DNA of 64,000 nt, from contig NZ_LGDV01000164.1 in NCBI RefSeq assembly GCF_001280015.1, positions 48,934 to 112,933 on the forward strand, in the 5' to 3' direction. Both the position numbers and the translations under genes were made by a program. Origin of the DNA: Streptomyces sp. MMG1121 (lineage in GTDB: Bacteria; Actinomycetota; Actinomycetes; Streptomycetales; Streptomycetaceae). Below are positions 1 through 8,327 of the stretch, piece after piece. The first letter of the stretch is position 1. Each line of letters begins with the position of its first letter. The notes beneath the pieces are model-generated. The model made no database searches. It saw only the letters and a list, made by a program, of their open reading frames with translations, and was not told the DNA's origin.

Positions 1-20
1 CAACAAGAGCGCCGGAGCAA

Positions 21-59
21 CAGAAAGGCCCCCACGTGTCGTACGTGGGGGCCTTTCTG
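21..59. terminator. Bidirectional rho-independent terminator
   Basis: A perfect 17-bp inverted repeat (21-37 and 43-59) with a 5-nt loop. The stem ends in AAAGG/CCTTT, so either strand gives a short U-containing tail. It lies just past the stop codon of the minus-strand permease at 92 and probably ends that transcript and one entering from the left. Confidence 0.8.
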
Positions 60-91
60 TCGCCGGACGGGGATGCCGGGCGAAGCGGGCG

Positions 92-1480
92 TCAGTTCCT
101 GGCCCGCACCCGCTGCCATCCGTACCCCACCGCGGCCAGGACGAGCGTCATCCCGCCCGTCGAGTACAGCTGCACCCGGGTGTCCGCCTCACGGGCCATC
201 AGGACGAAGATCGCGGCCATGCCCGCCAGGGCGACCCAGGTGAGGACCGGGAACGCCCACATGCGGACGACCAGCTTCTCGGGGGTCTCGCGTTCGATGC
301 GGCGGCGGAGCAGGAGCTGGGAGACCGCGATGAAGATCCAGACGACCAGGATGACCGCGCCGATCATGTTCAGCAGCCACTTGAAGATGTCGTTCGGCCG
401 CCAATAGCTGAGCAGCACGCAGACGAAGCCCAGTACGGAGGAGGTCAGGACCGCGATGCGCGGGACCCCGCCGGACAGCTTCGCCAGCGCCTTCGGGCCG
501 TAGCCGCGGTCGACCAGGGAGTAGGCGATGCGCGAGGCGCCGTAGATGTTGGCGTTCATCGCGGACAGCAGGGCGACCAGGACGACCACGTTCATCAGCT
601 GGCCCGCACCCGGGATGCCCAGGTGGTCGAGCGTGGCGACGTACGGGCCCTTCGACACGACCTCCGCGGAGTTCCAGGGGACCAGGGTGACCACGACCGC
701 CATGGAGCCGATGTAGAACAGGGCGATGCGCCACATCGCCGTGCGGACGGCGGACGCCACGCCCCGGACCGGATCCTCGGACTCGGCCGCCGCGATGGTC
801 ACCGTCTCCAGGCCGCCGTAGGCGAAGACGGACGCGAGCAGGCCGATGATCAGGCCGTTGCTGCCGTGCGGGAGGAAGTCGGAGAGGTTCGAGGTGCCGG
901 GGGCGTCCGTGCCGGGCAGTACGCCCACGATGGCCAGCACGCCGAGGATCAGGAAGAGGCTGATCGCGCCGACCTTCAGCGTGGCGAACCAGAACTCGAA
1001 CTCGCCGAAGTTCTTCACGGCGGCCAGGTTCGTCCCGCAGAAGACGACCATGAACAGCGCCACCCACATCCACTCGGGCGTGCCGGGCACCCAGCCGGAG
1101 ACGATGTGGGCCGCGCCGATGCCCTCCAGGCCGACGGCCGTGCAGAGCAGGATCCAGAAGGACCAGCCCGCGGCGAAGCCCGCCCAGGGGCCGATCGCCC
1201 GCTCGGCGTGCGCCGAGAAGGAACCGGAGGAGGGGTACGCGGCCGACATCTCGCCCAGCATCCGCATCACCAGCATCACCAGCAGGCCGGAGACCGTGTA
1301 GGCGATCACGATGGACGGGCCGGCGGCGGCGATGCCCGCACCGGAGCCGACGAACAGCCCCGCGCCGATCACCCCGCCCAGCGCGATCATCGACAGATGG
1401 CGCTGCTTGAGGCCGTGGGAGAGGGAGCTGCCACTCCGTTGCTGCGGAGGCGTCTCCGTCGTGGTGTCGCTGTTCGGCAT
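92..1480 (-). CDS. Amino acid permease (APC superfamily)
   Basis: A 462-residue integral membrane transporter, predicted to import an amino acid by proton symport across the cytoplasmic membrane. The N-terminus has the APC/AAT hallmark KQRHLSMIALGGVIGAGLF, then GAGIAAAGPS and a MLGEMSAAYPSSGSFS segment, with about 12 hydrophobic helices to the C-terminus. The ATG at 1480 is chosen because GGGGGAG lies about 8 nt upstream; a longer reading frame to 1513 has no such site. It is clearly related to the permease at 9104-10531, sharing the same motifs in the same order. The substrate cannot be told from sequence; the asparagine/GABA permease group is the closest recalled relative. It appears monocistronic, with a strong hairpin after the stop. 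Confidence 0.88.
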   Translation of the reverse strand: MPNSDTTTETPPQQRSGSSLSHGLKQRHLSMIALGGVIGAGLFVGSGAGIAAAGPSIVIAYTVSGLLVMLVMRMLGEMSAAYPSSGSFSAHAERAIGPWAGFAAGWSFWILLCTAVGLEGIGAAHIVSGWVPGTPEWMWVALFMVVFCGTNLAAVKNFGEFEFWFATLKVGAISLFLILGVLAIVGVLPGTDAPGTSNLSDFLPHGSNGLIIGLLASVFAYGGLETVTIAAAESEDPVRGVASAVRTAMWRIALFYIGSMAVVVTLVPWNSAEVVSKGPYVATLDHLGIPGAGQLMNVVVLVALLSAMNANIYGASRIAYSLVDRGYGPKALAKLSGGVPRIAVLTSSVLGFVCVLLSYWRPNDIFKWLLNMIGAVILVVWIFIAVSQLLLRRRIERETPEKLVVRMWAFPVLTWVALAGMAAIFVLMAREADTRVQLYSTGGMTLVLAAVGYGWQRVRARN

Positions 1481-1601
1481 GAGCGCGGCTCTCCCCCTGC
1501 AATGGGCGGGCAAAAACCCCGCCAGTGTGGGCGGCCCGTCCGCTCAGGCCAACGGGCTGCCCACTATCCGGACATCTGCCGTACGCAGGGTGAACGGTCG
1601 G

Positions 1602-2498
1602 TCACGCGGCCGCGGTCACCGGTGTGTAGTGCGAGGCGTCGCCCTCGATCGCGTAGCTCTCCTTGCCCTCGACGCCGGCCGGGACGTCACCGGCGACGGT
1701 CACCCGGTGCAGCCGGCGCGGCTGGCCGTCGTAGTTGTCGATGGCGTAGTGCTGGGTGATCCGGTTGTCGAACAGGACCAGCTCGCGCTCCGCCCAGCGG
1801 TGCCGCAGGACGTTCTCCGGGCGGGTCACGTACGCCTGGAGGAGGTCCAGGATCTTGCGCGACTCGCCCGCCGACAGGCCGACGATCCGCTGCGCGAAAC
1901 CGCCGATGAACAGGCCCCGCTCGCCCGTGAGCGGGTGGACGCGGACCACCGGGTGCGCGGTGCGGTAGGTGATGGACGTGAACCGGGCGCGCTGGGCGGC
2001 CTTCTCCTCGTCGATCTCCTCGTCCGGCACCGCGTAGTCGTAGTCGTTGGTGTGCTCGGCCCACAGGGTGTCGGCGAAGCGGCGCAGCGGCTCGGGCAGG
2101 TCGCGGTAGGCGGCCGCCGCGTTCGCGATCAGGGTCTCGCCGCCGTACGGCGGGATCGTGATCGAGCGCAGGGTGCTGGCCTGCGGCGGGTTGAGGACGA
2201 AGGTGACGTCGGTGTGCCAGTGGTTGGCGCGGCCGCGCTCGCTGTCGACGGGCAGCACGTTCGGGGCTCCGTCGACCGCGCCGACCGTCGGGTGCGCGGT
2301 GGTCAGGTCGCCGAAGTGCCGGGCGAAGGCCTGCTGGCCGGCGTCGTCCAGGTCACCGGCGGCGAAGACCAGTGCCTTGTGCACGTTCAGGGCCTCGCGG
2401 ATCCCGGTGATCTGCTCGGGGGCGAGGGGCTTCGTGAGGTCGACGCCGGTGACGCGGGCGCCGATGCGGGCGGTGACCTTGGTGATGCCGAGGGACAT
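1602..2498 (-). CDS. TauD/TfdA-family Fe(II)/2-oxoglutarate dioxygenase
   Basis: 298 residues, the usual length of TauD. Such enzymes use Fe(II), O2 and 2-oxoglutarate to hydroxylate a sulfonate or related acid so that sulfite is released. The facial triad is visible: HTD (His95, Asp97) and a later His in the NRITQHYAID segment, followed by the 2-oxoglutarate-binding Arg in RRLHRV. The ATG at 2498 follows AAAGGAC at good spacing. It is the last gene of a minus-strand operon with the flavin monooxygenase (20-nt gap) and an ABC transporter. Taurine or alkyl sulfonate is the likely substrate class, but alkyl sulfates cannot be excluded. Confidence 0.88.
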   Translation of the reverse strand: MSLGITKVTARIGARVTGVDLTKPLAPEQITGIREALNVHKALVFAAGDLDDAGQQAFARHFGDLTTAHPTVGAVDGAPNVLPVDSERGRANHWHTDVTFVLNPPQASTLRSITIPPYGGETLIANAAAAYRDLPEPLRRFADTLWAEHTNDYDYAVPDEEIDEEKAAQRARFTSITYRTAHPVVRVHPLTGERGLFIGGFAQRIVGLSAGESRKILDLLQAYVTRPENVLRHRWAERELVLFDNRITQHYAIDNYDGQPRRLHRVTVAGDVPAGVEGKESYAIEGDASHYTPVTAAA

Positions 2499-2518
2499 GG
2501 CGGGTCCTTTCTGAGCGC

Positions 2519-3856
2519 CTATGCGCATGCGGGGGTCAGGTACTGGTTGGCGGGGCGGGGCAGGCCGTAGCGCTCCCGGAGCGTGTGGCGGCCGTCGTAC
2601 TCGGTCCGGAACAGGCCGCGGGCGCGCAGCAGCGGTACGACGTGCTCGACGAAGGCGTCCAGACCCGAGGGCAGTACGGCGGGCATGATGTTGAAGCCGT
2701 CGGCGGCGCCCTGCGTGAACCAGGTCTCGATCTGGTCGGCCACCTGCTCGGGCGTCCCAGCGAAGGTGAGATGACCGCGCCCGCCGCCGAGCCGCGCGAT
2801 CAGCTGCCGCACGGTGAGCCGCTCGCGCCGGGCCAGCTCCACCACCAGCGTGTAGCGGCTCTTCGCCCCCTCGACGGCGGACTCGGGTGGCAGGCCGGCG
2901 GGCAGCCTGCCGTCCAACTCCAGTGCCCCGGAGGGGAGTTGTAGCAGCCGCTCCAGGCGGTCCACCCCGTGGTCGTACACGATGTGGTCCTCCAGCAGCC
3001 GCTCCGCCGCCCGTGCCTCCGCCTCCGTCGAGCCGAGTACGGGCACGATCCCGGGCAGCACCTTGAGGTGCCCGGGATTCCGGCCCGCCTGCTCCGTCCG
3101 GGACTTGAGGTCGGCGTAGAAGGACTGTGCGTCGGCGAGGGTCTGCTGTGCGGTGAAGACCGCCTCCGCGTAGCGGGCGGCGAAGGCCTTGCCGTCCTCG
3201 CTCGACCCCGCCTGTACCAGCAGGGGGTAACCCTGGGGCGTGCGCGGGACGTTGAGGGCGCCCGCCACGCGGAAGTACCTGCCCTGGTGCCGGGGCGGAT
3301 GGATCTTGCCGTCGTCGCCCCAGACGCCGGCCGCCTTGTCGGCGACGATCGCGTCGTCCTCCCAGCTGTCCCACAACTTCAGCACCACGTCCAGGAATTC
3401 GGCGGCGCGTGCGTACCGTTCGGCGTGGGCGGGCTCGGCGTCCAGGCCGAAGTTGCGGGCGGCCTCGGCACCGGCCGTGGTGACGATGTTCCAGCCGGCC
3501 CGGCCGCCGCTGACGATGTCCAGCGAGGCGATGCGGCGGGCCAGGTTGTAGGGGGAGTTGTAGGAGGTGGAGGCGGTGGCGATCAGGCCGATGTGTTCGG
3601 TGGCCGTCGCCAGCGCGGTCAGCAGGGTGAGCGGCTCCAGGGCGCCGGCCGGGCGCTGGGCGAGATTGCTCCACAGCTGGGGGCCGTCGGCGAGGAAGAG
3701 GGAGTCGAAGGTGCCGCGCTCGGCGATCCGGGCGAGGCGCACGTAGTGCTTCAGGTCGATGTGCGCGTACGGGTCGCTCTCCGGGAGCCGCCACGATGCC
3801 TCGTGGTGGCCCGTGTTCATCAGGAACGCGTTCAGATGGAGCTTTCTCACGGTCAC
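2519..3856 (-). CDS. LLM-class flavin-dependent monooxygenase (NtaA/SnaA/DszA type)
   Basis: A 445-residue luciferase-like TIM-barrel oxygenase using reduced FMN. The N-terminus (HLNAFLMNTGHHEASWR) and the internal TASTSYNSPYNLARRIASLD and GWNIVTT segments are signatures of the nitrilotriacetate / dibenzothiophene monooxygenase subfamily. In sulfur-scavenging operons these enzymes oxidise organosulfur compounds to liberate sulfite. The GTG at 3856 overlaps the ATPase stop codon by GTGA, implying translational coupling; a second in-frame GTG lies two codons on. It needs an NADH:FMN reductase, and none is encoded nearby. Its position between the transporter and the TauD enzyme suggests a two-oxygenase pathway for imported sulfonates or sulfones. 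Confidence 0.88.
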   Translation of the reverse strand: MTVRKLHLNAFLMNTGHHEASWRLPESDPYAHIDLKHYVRLARIAERGTFDSLFLADGPQLWSNLAQRPAGALEPLTLLTALATATEHIGLIATASTSYNSPYNLARRIASLDIVSGGRAGWNIVTTAGAEAARNFGLDAEPAHAERYARAAEFLDVVLKLWDSWEDDAIVADKAAGVWGDDGKIHPPRHQGRYFRVAGALNVPRTPQGYPLLVQAGSSEDGKAFAARYAEAVFTAQQTLADAQSFYADLKSRTEQAGRNPGHLKVLPGIVPVLGSTEAEARAAERLLEDHIVYDHGVDRLERLLQLPSGALELDGRLPAGLPPESAVEGAKSRYTLVVELARRERLTVRQLIARLGGGRGHLTFAGTPEQVADQIETWFTQGAADGFNIMPAVLPSGLDAFVEHVVPLLRARGLFRTEYDGRHTLRERYGLPRPANQYLTPACA

Positions 3857-4587
3857 CGGTGTTCCTCCGTGACGCCCAGGGCGGCCAGCAGCCGCTGCCG
3901 GTAGTCGCCCAGCACCGGCTCGCGGTACGAGCGCGGGTGGGGGTGGTCGATGGTCTGGTCGAGGGCGATCCGGCCCTGGTCGAGGACGAGGACCCGGTCG
4001 GCGAGCACGATCGCCTCGTCCACGTCGTGGGTGACCAGCAGCACGGACGGCCGGTGGCGTTGCCACAGGTCGCGCAGCAGGGTGTGCATCCTGATCCGGG
4101 TCAGCGCGTCCAGCGCGCCGAACGGCTCGTCGGCCAGCAGCAGTTCGGGCTCACGGACCAGCGAGCGGGCCAGCGCGGCCCGCTGGGCCTCGCCGCCGGA
4201 CAGCTCGCCCGGCCAGGCCCGCTCGCGGCCCGCGAGGCCCACCTCCGCCAGTGCCGCACGGCCGCGCTCGACGGCGTCCTCGCCGTCCAGACCGAGCAGG
4301 ACGTTGTCCAGCACCCGGCGCCAGGGCAGCAGCCGGGAGTCCTGGAAGACGACCGACACCCGCTCCGGCGCGGTGAGCCGCCCCGCGCCGGCCACCCCGT
4401 GGTCCAGGCCCGCGACCGCCCGCAGCAGGGTGGACTTGCCCGAGCCGCTGTGCCCGAGCAGCGCCGTGAACTGGCCGGCGGGCAGATCGAGGTCGATGCC
4501 GTCGAGGACCGTACGGCCGTCGAACGACCGGGTCAGGCCCCGCAGCCGGACGGCCGGCCGGGTCAGTTGCCCAGTGTGCGGCGCCAT
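3853..4587 (-). CDS. Sulfonate/nitrate-type ABC transporter ATPase (SsuB-like)
   Basis: A 244-residue cytoplasmic nucleotide-binding subunit of an importer. Visible elements are Walker A GHSGSGKST (about residues 45-53), the Q-loop VVFQDSRLLPWRRV, the signature LSGGEAQRAALARSL, Walker B LLLADEP, the D-loop GALD and the switch His in LLVTHDVDEA. The Q-loop wording is typical of the SsuB/TauB/NrtD group. The ATG at 4587 overlaps the end of the permease gene by 25 nt, and the stop overlaps the GTG start of the monooxygenase by 4 nt. It therefore sits in one polycistron, with SsuA-like and SsuC-like partners upstream. Confidence 0.92.
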   Translation of the reverse strand: MAPHTGQLTRPAVRLRGLTRSFDGRTVLDGIDLDLPAGQFTALLGHSGSGKSTLLRAVAGLDHGVAGAGRLTAPERVSVVFQDSRLLPWRRVLDNVLLGLDGEDAVERGRAALAEVGLAGRERAWPGELSGGEAQRAALARSLVREPELLLADEPFGALDALTRIRMHTLLRDLWQRHRPSVLLVTHDVDEAIVLADRVLVLDQGRIALDQTIDHPHPRSYREPVLGDYRQRLLAALGVTEEHR

Positions 4588-5408
4588 GACAGCACCCTCC
4601 GTTCGACGAGCCGGACCACGCTGTCGGAGACCATGCCGAAGACGCCGTAGACCAGCAGGCCGACCAGGATCACGTCGGTCTGTCCGTAGTTCTGCGCCTG
4701 GAACATCAGATAGCCGAGGCCGCTGGTGGCGTTGATCTGTTCCAGCACCACCAGGCCCAGCCAGGAGCCGGTCACCCCGAGCCGGAGTCCCACGAAGAAT
4801 CCGGGCAGCGCGCCGGGGATCACGACCTGCCGGACGAAGGCGAGCCTCGACAGGCCCTGCACCTCGGCGAGTTCGACGTACCGGCTGTCGATGCCGGACA
4901 GCGCGGCATGCGTGTTCAGATAGACCGGGACGTAGACGACGATCGCGATGATCGCGACCTTGAAGGTCTCGCCGATGCCCAGCCAGAGGATGAACAGCGG
5001 GATCAGACCGAGGGTCGGGATCGCCCGGTTGAGCTGCACGGTCCCGTCGATCAGCGCTTCCCCGGTCCGGCTGAGCCCGGAGGCGAGCGCGAGCAGCACA
5101 CCGGCGGCGAGCCCGATAGCGAAGCCGTACCCGGCCCGCTCCAGGGAGGTCAGGACGTCGGTGGGCAGCGTGCCGTCGGCCCACAGCCGGCCGGCCGTGC
5201 GCAGCACCGTCCAGGGCGCCGGAACGGCGTTCGTGTCGAGGGTTCCCGCGGCGGAGGCGGCGGTCCACAACGTCAGGACGAGCACGGGGCCGACCAGCCG
5301 GGCGGCGGGCAGCCGGCGGCCGGGGGAGAGGCGGCGGCGCCGGCGGACCGGGGGCGGCTCCGCTGCGGCCGCCGCCGGTGCGGCGGTCGTCGTGGTCATG
5401 GCGGTCAT
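4563..5408 (-). CDS. Sulfonate/nitrate-type ABC transporter permease (SsuC-like)
   Basis: A 281-residue membrane subunit. After an Ala/Pro/Arg-rich cytoplasmic leader (about 35 residues) come about six helices of the BPD_transp_1 fold. The cytoplasmic EAA loop is seen as VELAEVQGLSRLAFVRQVVIPGALP. The ATG at 5408 is preferred to a second Met three codons later because GAGGAG lies about 10 nt upstream and because it overlaps the binding-protein stop by ATGA. It forms the channel used by the ATPase at 3853-4587 and the binding protein at 5405-6448. Confidence 0.9.
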   Translation of the reverse strand: MTAMTTTTAAPAAAAAEPPPVRRRRRLSPGRRLPAARLVGPVLVLTLWTAASAAGTLDTNAVPAPWTVLRTAGRLWADGTLPTDVLTSLERAGYGFAIGLAAGVLLALASGLSRTGEALIDGTVQLNRAIPTLGLIPLFILWLGIGETFKVAIIAIVVYVPVYLNTHAALSGIDSRYVELAEVQGLSRLAFVRQVVIPGALPGFFVGLRLGVTGSWLGLVVLEQINATSGLGYLMFQAQNYGQTDVILVGLLVYGVFGMVSDSVVRLVERRVLSWRRTLGN

Positions 5409-6448
5409 GTCCGGTACTCCTCGGATACGGCCCGGGCGGCGAGCGCCTCGAAGCGGTGGTCGAAGAGCGAGGAGACGTCGAACTTCTTCACGAAGCCGCC
5501 CTCGGCGAGCAGATCGGCCGTCTCCTGCTCCCACGCGATCGCCTCGTCCCAACGGGGCGGGAACAGCGGCTTGTTGGCGAGCTTCGTGATGCCCCGGGCC
5601 TGGTCCAGGGTCAGGTTCTGGGTCTTGACGTAGAACTCCTCGTTCCACACGTCCGGGTGCTCGTACGCCCACACCTGGCCCTGCGCCCAGCGCGGGACGT
5701 AGGCGGCGATCGCGGCGGCCTTGGCGGGGTCGTTCAGGACGGACTGCGGGGCCCACAGCAGATTGAGCAGATCCACGACGTCGGTCGGGACCGTGCGGGC
5801 GCCCTTGGCCGCGTACTGCTTCAGATAGGCGGGCGCCTGGCTGTTGGCGAGCGGGGCCACGTCGACCTGTCCGGACTGCAGCGCGGTCAGGAACTGGTTG
5901 CTGGTCAGCGGGACCAGCTTCACGTCGTCGTACGCCAGGCCCGCCCGCTTCAGCGCCCGCAGCAGGACGACACCCTGCGCCTGCCCCTGCGAGAAGGCGA
6001 GCCGCCTGCCCTTGAAGTCGCCGACCGCGCGGATGTCGCTGCCGGGCTTGGTGGCGAAGAGGTAGTTCGGCTTGCGGGTGAGGTCGATCGCCACGATCTT
6101 CGCGTCGAAGCCCTGGTAGTGCGCCTGGATCGGCGGGATGCCCGCGTTGTTCGCGACGTGCAGGGACTTGGCGCGGAAGGCGTTGATGACGTCCGGACCG
6201 GCGCCGATGTTCAGCCAGCCGGACACGGTGAACGGCGGCGCGGGCAGCTTCGCCAGCCGGAACTGGAGCTGTTGCTGGCCCTGATAGTCGGCGATCTTCA
6301 GGCTGGTGCCGGCCGGGACCTTCGCGGCGAGCGGCCGGGTGGCGGCGCCGCGGGTGTCGGCGGAGGCGTCGCCCCTGGCACAGCCGCCGAGGGCCACGGC
6401 CGCGGTGGACGCACCCAGCAGGGAACTGAGGAAAACACGACGGTGCAT
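5405..6448 (-). CDS. ABC transporter substrate-binding lipoprotein (SsuA/NMT1-like)
   Basis: 347 residues. The N-terminus MHRRVFLSSLLG followed by a hydrophobic stretch and the lipobox ALGGC (Cys23) predicts a lipoprotein; the twin Arg with VFL is compatible with Tat export. The mature domain resembles SsuA/TauA periplasmic-binding proteins (NAFRAKSLHVANNAGIPPIQAH and GRRLAFSQGQAQGVVLLRAL segments). The ATG at 6448 follows GGGGAG at normal spacing. It opens the transporter part of the operon. A 207-nt gap separates it from the ROK gene upstream and contains a possible second promoter. The ligand is inferred to be an organosulfonate from the two oxygenases encoded downstream. Confidence 0.9.
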   Translation of the reverse strand: MHRRVFLSSLLGASTAAVALGGCARGDASADTRGAATRPLAAKVPAGTSLKIADYQGQQQLQFRLAKLPAPPFTVSGWLNIGAGPDVINAFRAKSLHVANNAGIPPIQAHYQGFDAKIVAIDLTRKPNYLFATKPGSDIRAVGDFKGRRLAFSQGQAQGVVLLRALKRAGLAYDDVKLVPLTSNQFLTALQSGQVDVAPLANSQAPAYLKQYAAKGARTVPTDVVDLLNLLWAPQSVLNDPAKAAAIAAYVPRWAQGQVWAYEHPDVWNEEFYVKTQNLTLDQARGITKLANKPLFPPRWDEAIAWEQETADLLAEGGFVKKFDVSSLFDHRFEALAARAVSEEYRT

Positions 6449-6608
6449 GCGAGGACTCCCCGGAGGAAAAGTGGGGGAAGACAGGAGGAATTCCGGAACC
6501 ACAGGCCGGACGGAAGAGAAGAACAGTGAGCCGGAAACACGCGCTTCACGCGCGGCAACGTGTCAGCAACAAAGGGTGCGACAGCTGATAAGAAGGCTCA
6601 TGACCAGC

Positions 6609-6638
6609 ATGTTCCTGCCCACCATTGAGCCCTGTCAA
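6609..6638 (-). promoter_or_regulatory. Candidate promoter before the transporter genes
   Basis: Read on the minus strand, a perfect TTGACA (6633-6638) is followed 17-18 nt later by a weak -10 (GGAACA or GAACAT, 6609-6615). The transcript would start about 150 nt before the binding-protein gene. This could let the transporter genes be expressed apart from the ROK gene. The -35 is exact, but the -10 is poor, so this is tentative. Confidence 0.3.
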
Positions 6639-6655
6639 CATTCGGAGTTTCTGAA

Positions 6656-7864
6656 TTAAATACCCTGAGGTGACGCGCCCAGCGGATCCCGGTACAGCAC
6701 GTCGAGGGCCACCGAACCGCCCGCCACCGCCAGCACGGAATCCGGGAAACTCGTCGGAAGGACGGCCGCCGCACGCCGTATTCCCGCCGCTTCCCTGAGT
6801 GCGGCGAGGCAGTCCTCGAAGTGGATGACCCCGACCTCGGTGACCACGACGGTCTCCGGATTGAGCACGTCCAGCAGCAGCCCGGCCGCCCGCCCGGTCG
6901 CCCGGGCCCGCTCCACCAGCAGCCGCCGGGCCACCGCGTTTCCGGCCGCCGCCGCGGCCACCACGCGCAGCGGATCGCCCGAGTCGGTCACCCCGGCCGC
7001 CCGGGCCCGCCGGCCGAGCGTCCGCTCGCCGAGCTCCGCCTGCAGACATCCGGTACGGCCGCACGCGCACGGCTCGGTGCCGCCCGGCACCGGCAGATGG
7101 GCGATGGTCCCGGCCGCCGAGCGCGGCCCGTGGTGCACCTCGTCATGCGTGGCGAAGGCCGCGTCGACCACGTTCCCCACGAACAGGTGCAGCACGCTCC
7201 CGCTGCCCCGGACCCGCCCGAACAGCCGCTCCCCGTTCACCAACGCCCGCGCGTGCCCGTCCACATGGACCGCGAGGCCCGTGCGGGCGCCGAGCAGCTC
7301 CCGTACCGGCACCTCCCGCCAGCCCAGCAGCTCGTGCTCGACCACGGTGCCCGTCTCCCGGTCCACCCAGCCGCCGACGGCCACCCCGACCCCCAGCGGC
7401 CGGCGGCCCGGCATCCCGGCCAGCAGCTCCGCGAGCCCCTCGGCGGCCCGCGCCAGCACCCGGCCGGGATCGGTCCCGTCGTGCGCCGACCGCCGCCGCG
7501 CCAGCACCCGGCCGCGCAGATCCAGCAGCGCGACCGTGGTGTACGGCACGGCCACGTGCACCCCGCCGACCAGGAACCGCGTGTCGTCCAGGTCGACGGG
7601 GACGTGCGGCCGGCCCACCCCGTTCGAGCGGCGGGGCACGGCCGCCTCGCGGAGCAGGCCCCGGTCGGCGAGCCGGGCACAGTACTCGGTCACCGACGCG
7701 GGCGACAGCCCGGTCAGCCGGGCGACGGTACTGCGCGCCACCGGCCCGTGCTCCAGCACACAGCGCAGCACCGCACTGGCGCTGGTGCGCCGCCGGTCGC
7801 TGTCGGCGGCACGCGGAACGGGCGAGACGGGCAGGACAGGAGGGGGCACCGCGGTACGGGGCAT
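6656..7864 (-). CDS. ROK-family transcriptional regulator
   Basis: 402 residues. Residues about 25-80 form a winged helix-turn-helix (VLEHGPVARSTVARLTGLSPASVTEY). The rest is a ROK sugar-kinase-like domain with the zinc signature CACGRTGCLQ. The ATP/sugar site looks altered (VHVDGHARALVNGE), as in regulators rather than kinases. The ATG at 7864 follows GAGGACG. It lies between the leader peptide ORF (7938-8024) and the sulfonate transporter operon, all on the minus strand, so it is probably the operon's dedicated regulator. ROK regulators usually sense sugars; a role in sulfur control is inferred only from position. Confidence 0.85.
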   Translation of the reverse strand: MPRTAVPPPVLPVSPVPRAADSDRRRTSASAVLRCVLEHGPVARSTVARLTGLSPASVTEYCARLADRGLLREAAVPRRSNGVGRPHVPVDLDDTRFLVGGVHVAVPYTTVALLDLRGRVLARRRSAHDGTDPGRVLARAAEGLAELLAGMPGRRPLGVGVAVGGWVDRETGTVVEHELLGWREVPVRELLGARTGLAVHVDGHARALVNGERLFGRVRGSGSVLHLFVGNVVDAAFATHDEVHHGPRSAAGTIAHLPVPGGTEPCACGRTGCLQAELGERTLGRRARAAGVTDSGDPLRVVAAAAAGNAVARRLLVERARATGRAAGLLLDVLNPETVVVTEVGVIHFEDCLAALREAAGIRRAAAVLPTSFPDSVLAVAGGSVALDVLYRDPLGASPQGI

Positions 7865-7937
7865 GGAAGACCGTCCTCGGGAAAAGGGGGGGAGCCGGCA
7901 CGTCGTACGAAGGCGGGGCGTGCCGAGCGGTCCGCCC

Positions 7938-8024
7938 CTAGTCCCGGAGGTGACAGGTGGCCGTGCCCTGGCGTCGCAGGTCGACATAGCGACGCGACGT
8001 GAAGTACCGGGCCTGGGCAACCAT
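7938..8024 (-). CDS. Putative regulatory leader peptide (28 aa, sulfur-gene type)
   Basis: A 28-residue ORF starting ATG at 8024 and ending TAG at 7938. Its core SRRYVDLRRQGTATCHLR matches the recalled pattern of short actinobacterial leader peptides (R-R-x-V-D-L-x-R...C) found before sulfate, cysteine and sulfonate genes. It ends 73 nt before the ROK start codon, in front of the sulfonate operon. There is no ribosome-binding site, but a TANNNT -10 lies 7 nt before the ATG, so the transcript is probably leaderless. The single Cys codon near the end would suit cysteine-sensitive attenuation. The family match is from memory and not searched. Confidence 0.72.
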   Translation of the reverse strand: MVAQARYFTSRRYVDLRRQGTATCHLRD

Positions 8025-8031
8025 GTGGGCG

Positions 8032-8060
8032 AAGCTAGCAAAACGCCCCCGCGCTGCCCA
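8032..8060 (-). promoter_or_regulatory. Promoter of the leader peptide-ROK-sulfonate operon
   Basis: On the minus strand, -35 TGGGCA (8055-8060, 4 of 6 to consensus), a 17-nt spacer and -10 TAGCTT (8032-8037). The predicted start falls on the A of the leader-peptide ATG at 8024, giving a leaderless mRNA. Confidence 0.55.
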
Positions 8061-8327
8061 GACGGCGACCGACGGGCGAGACGGACCCCGCCCGAACAGC
8101 CGCCCTTTGGTGGGACCCTACAGACGCGGTCCACGTCAGCGGCGTGACCGGGGCGTCGCTGCCTCAGTGACCGGTATCACGCCCGACCGCGTGTAAGCGG
8201 CACGCTTTGTGCGAAGCGTACGAAGGCGCCGTTCCACCCTTTGTCGAGCGCCAACGGTGATCGGCTCCAGGACGCTGGGATAGCGTCACGGTGTCCCGAC
8301 GTGTCCACACCACCCAGCGGAGTCCCC

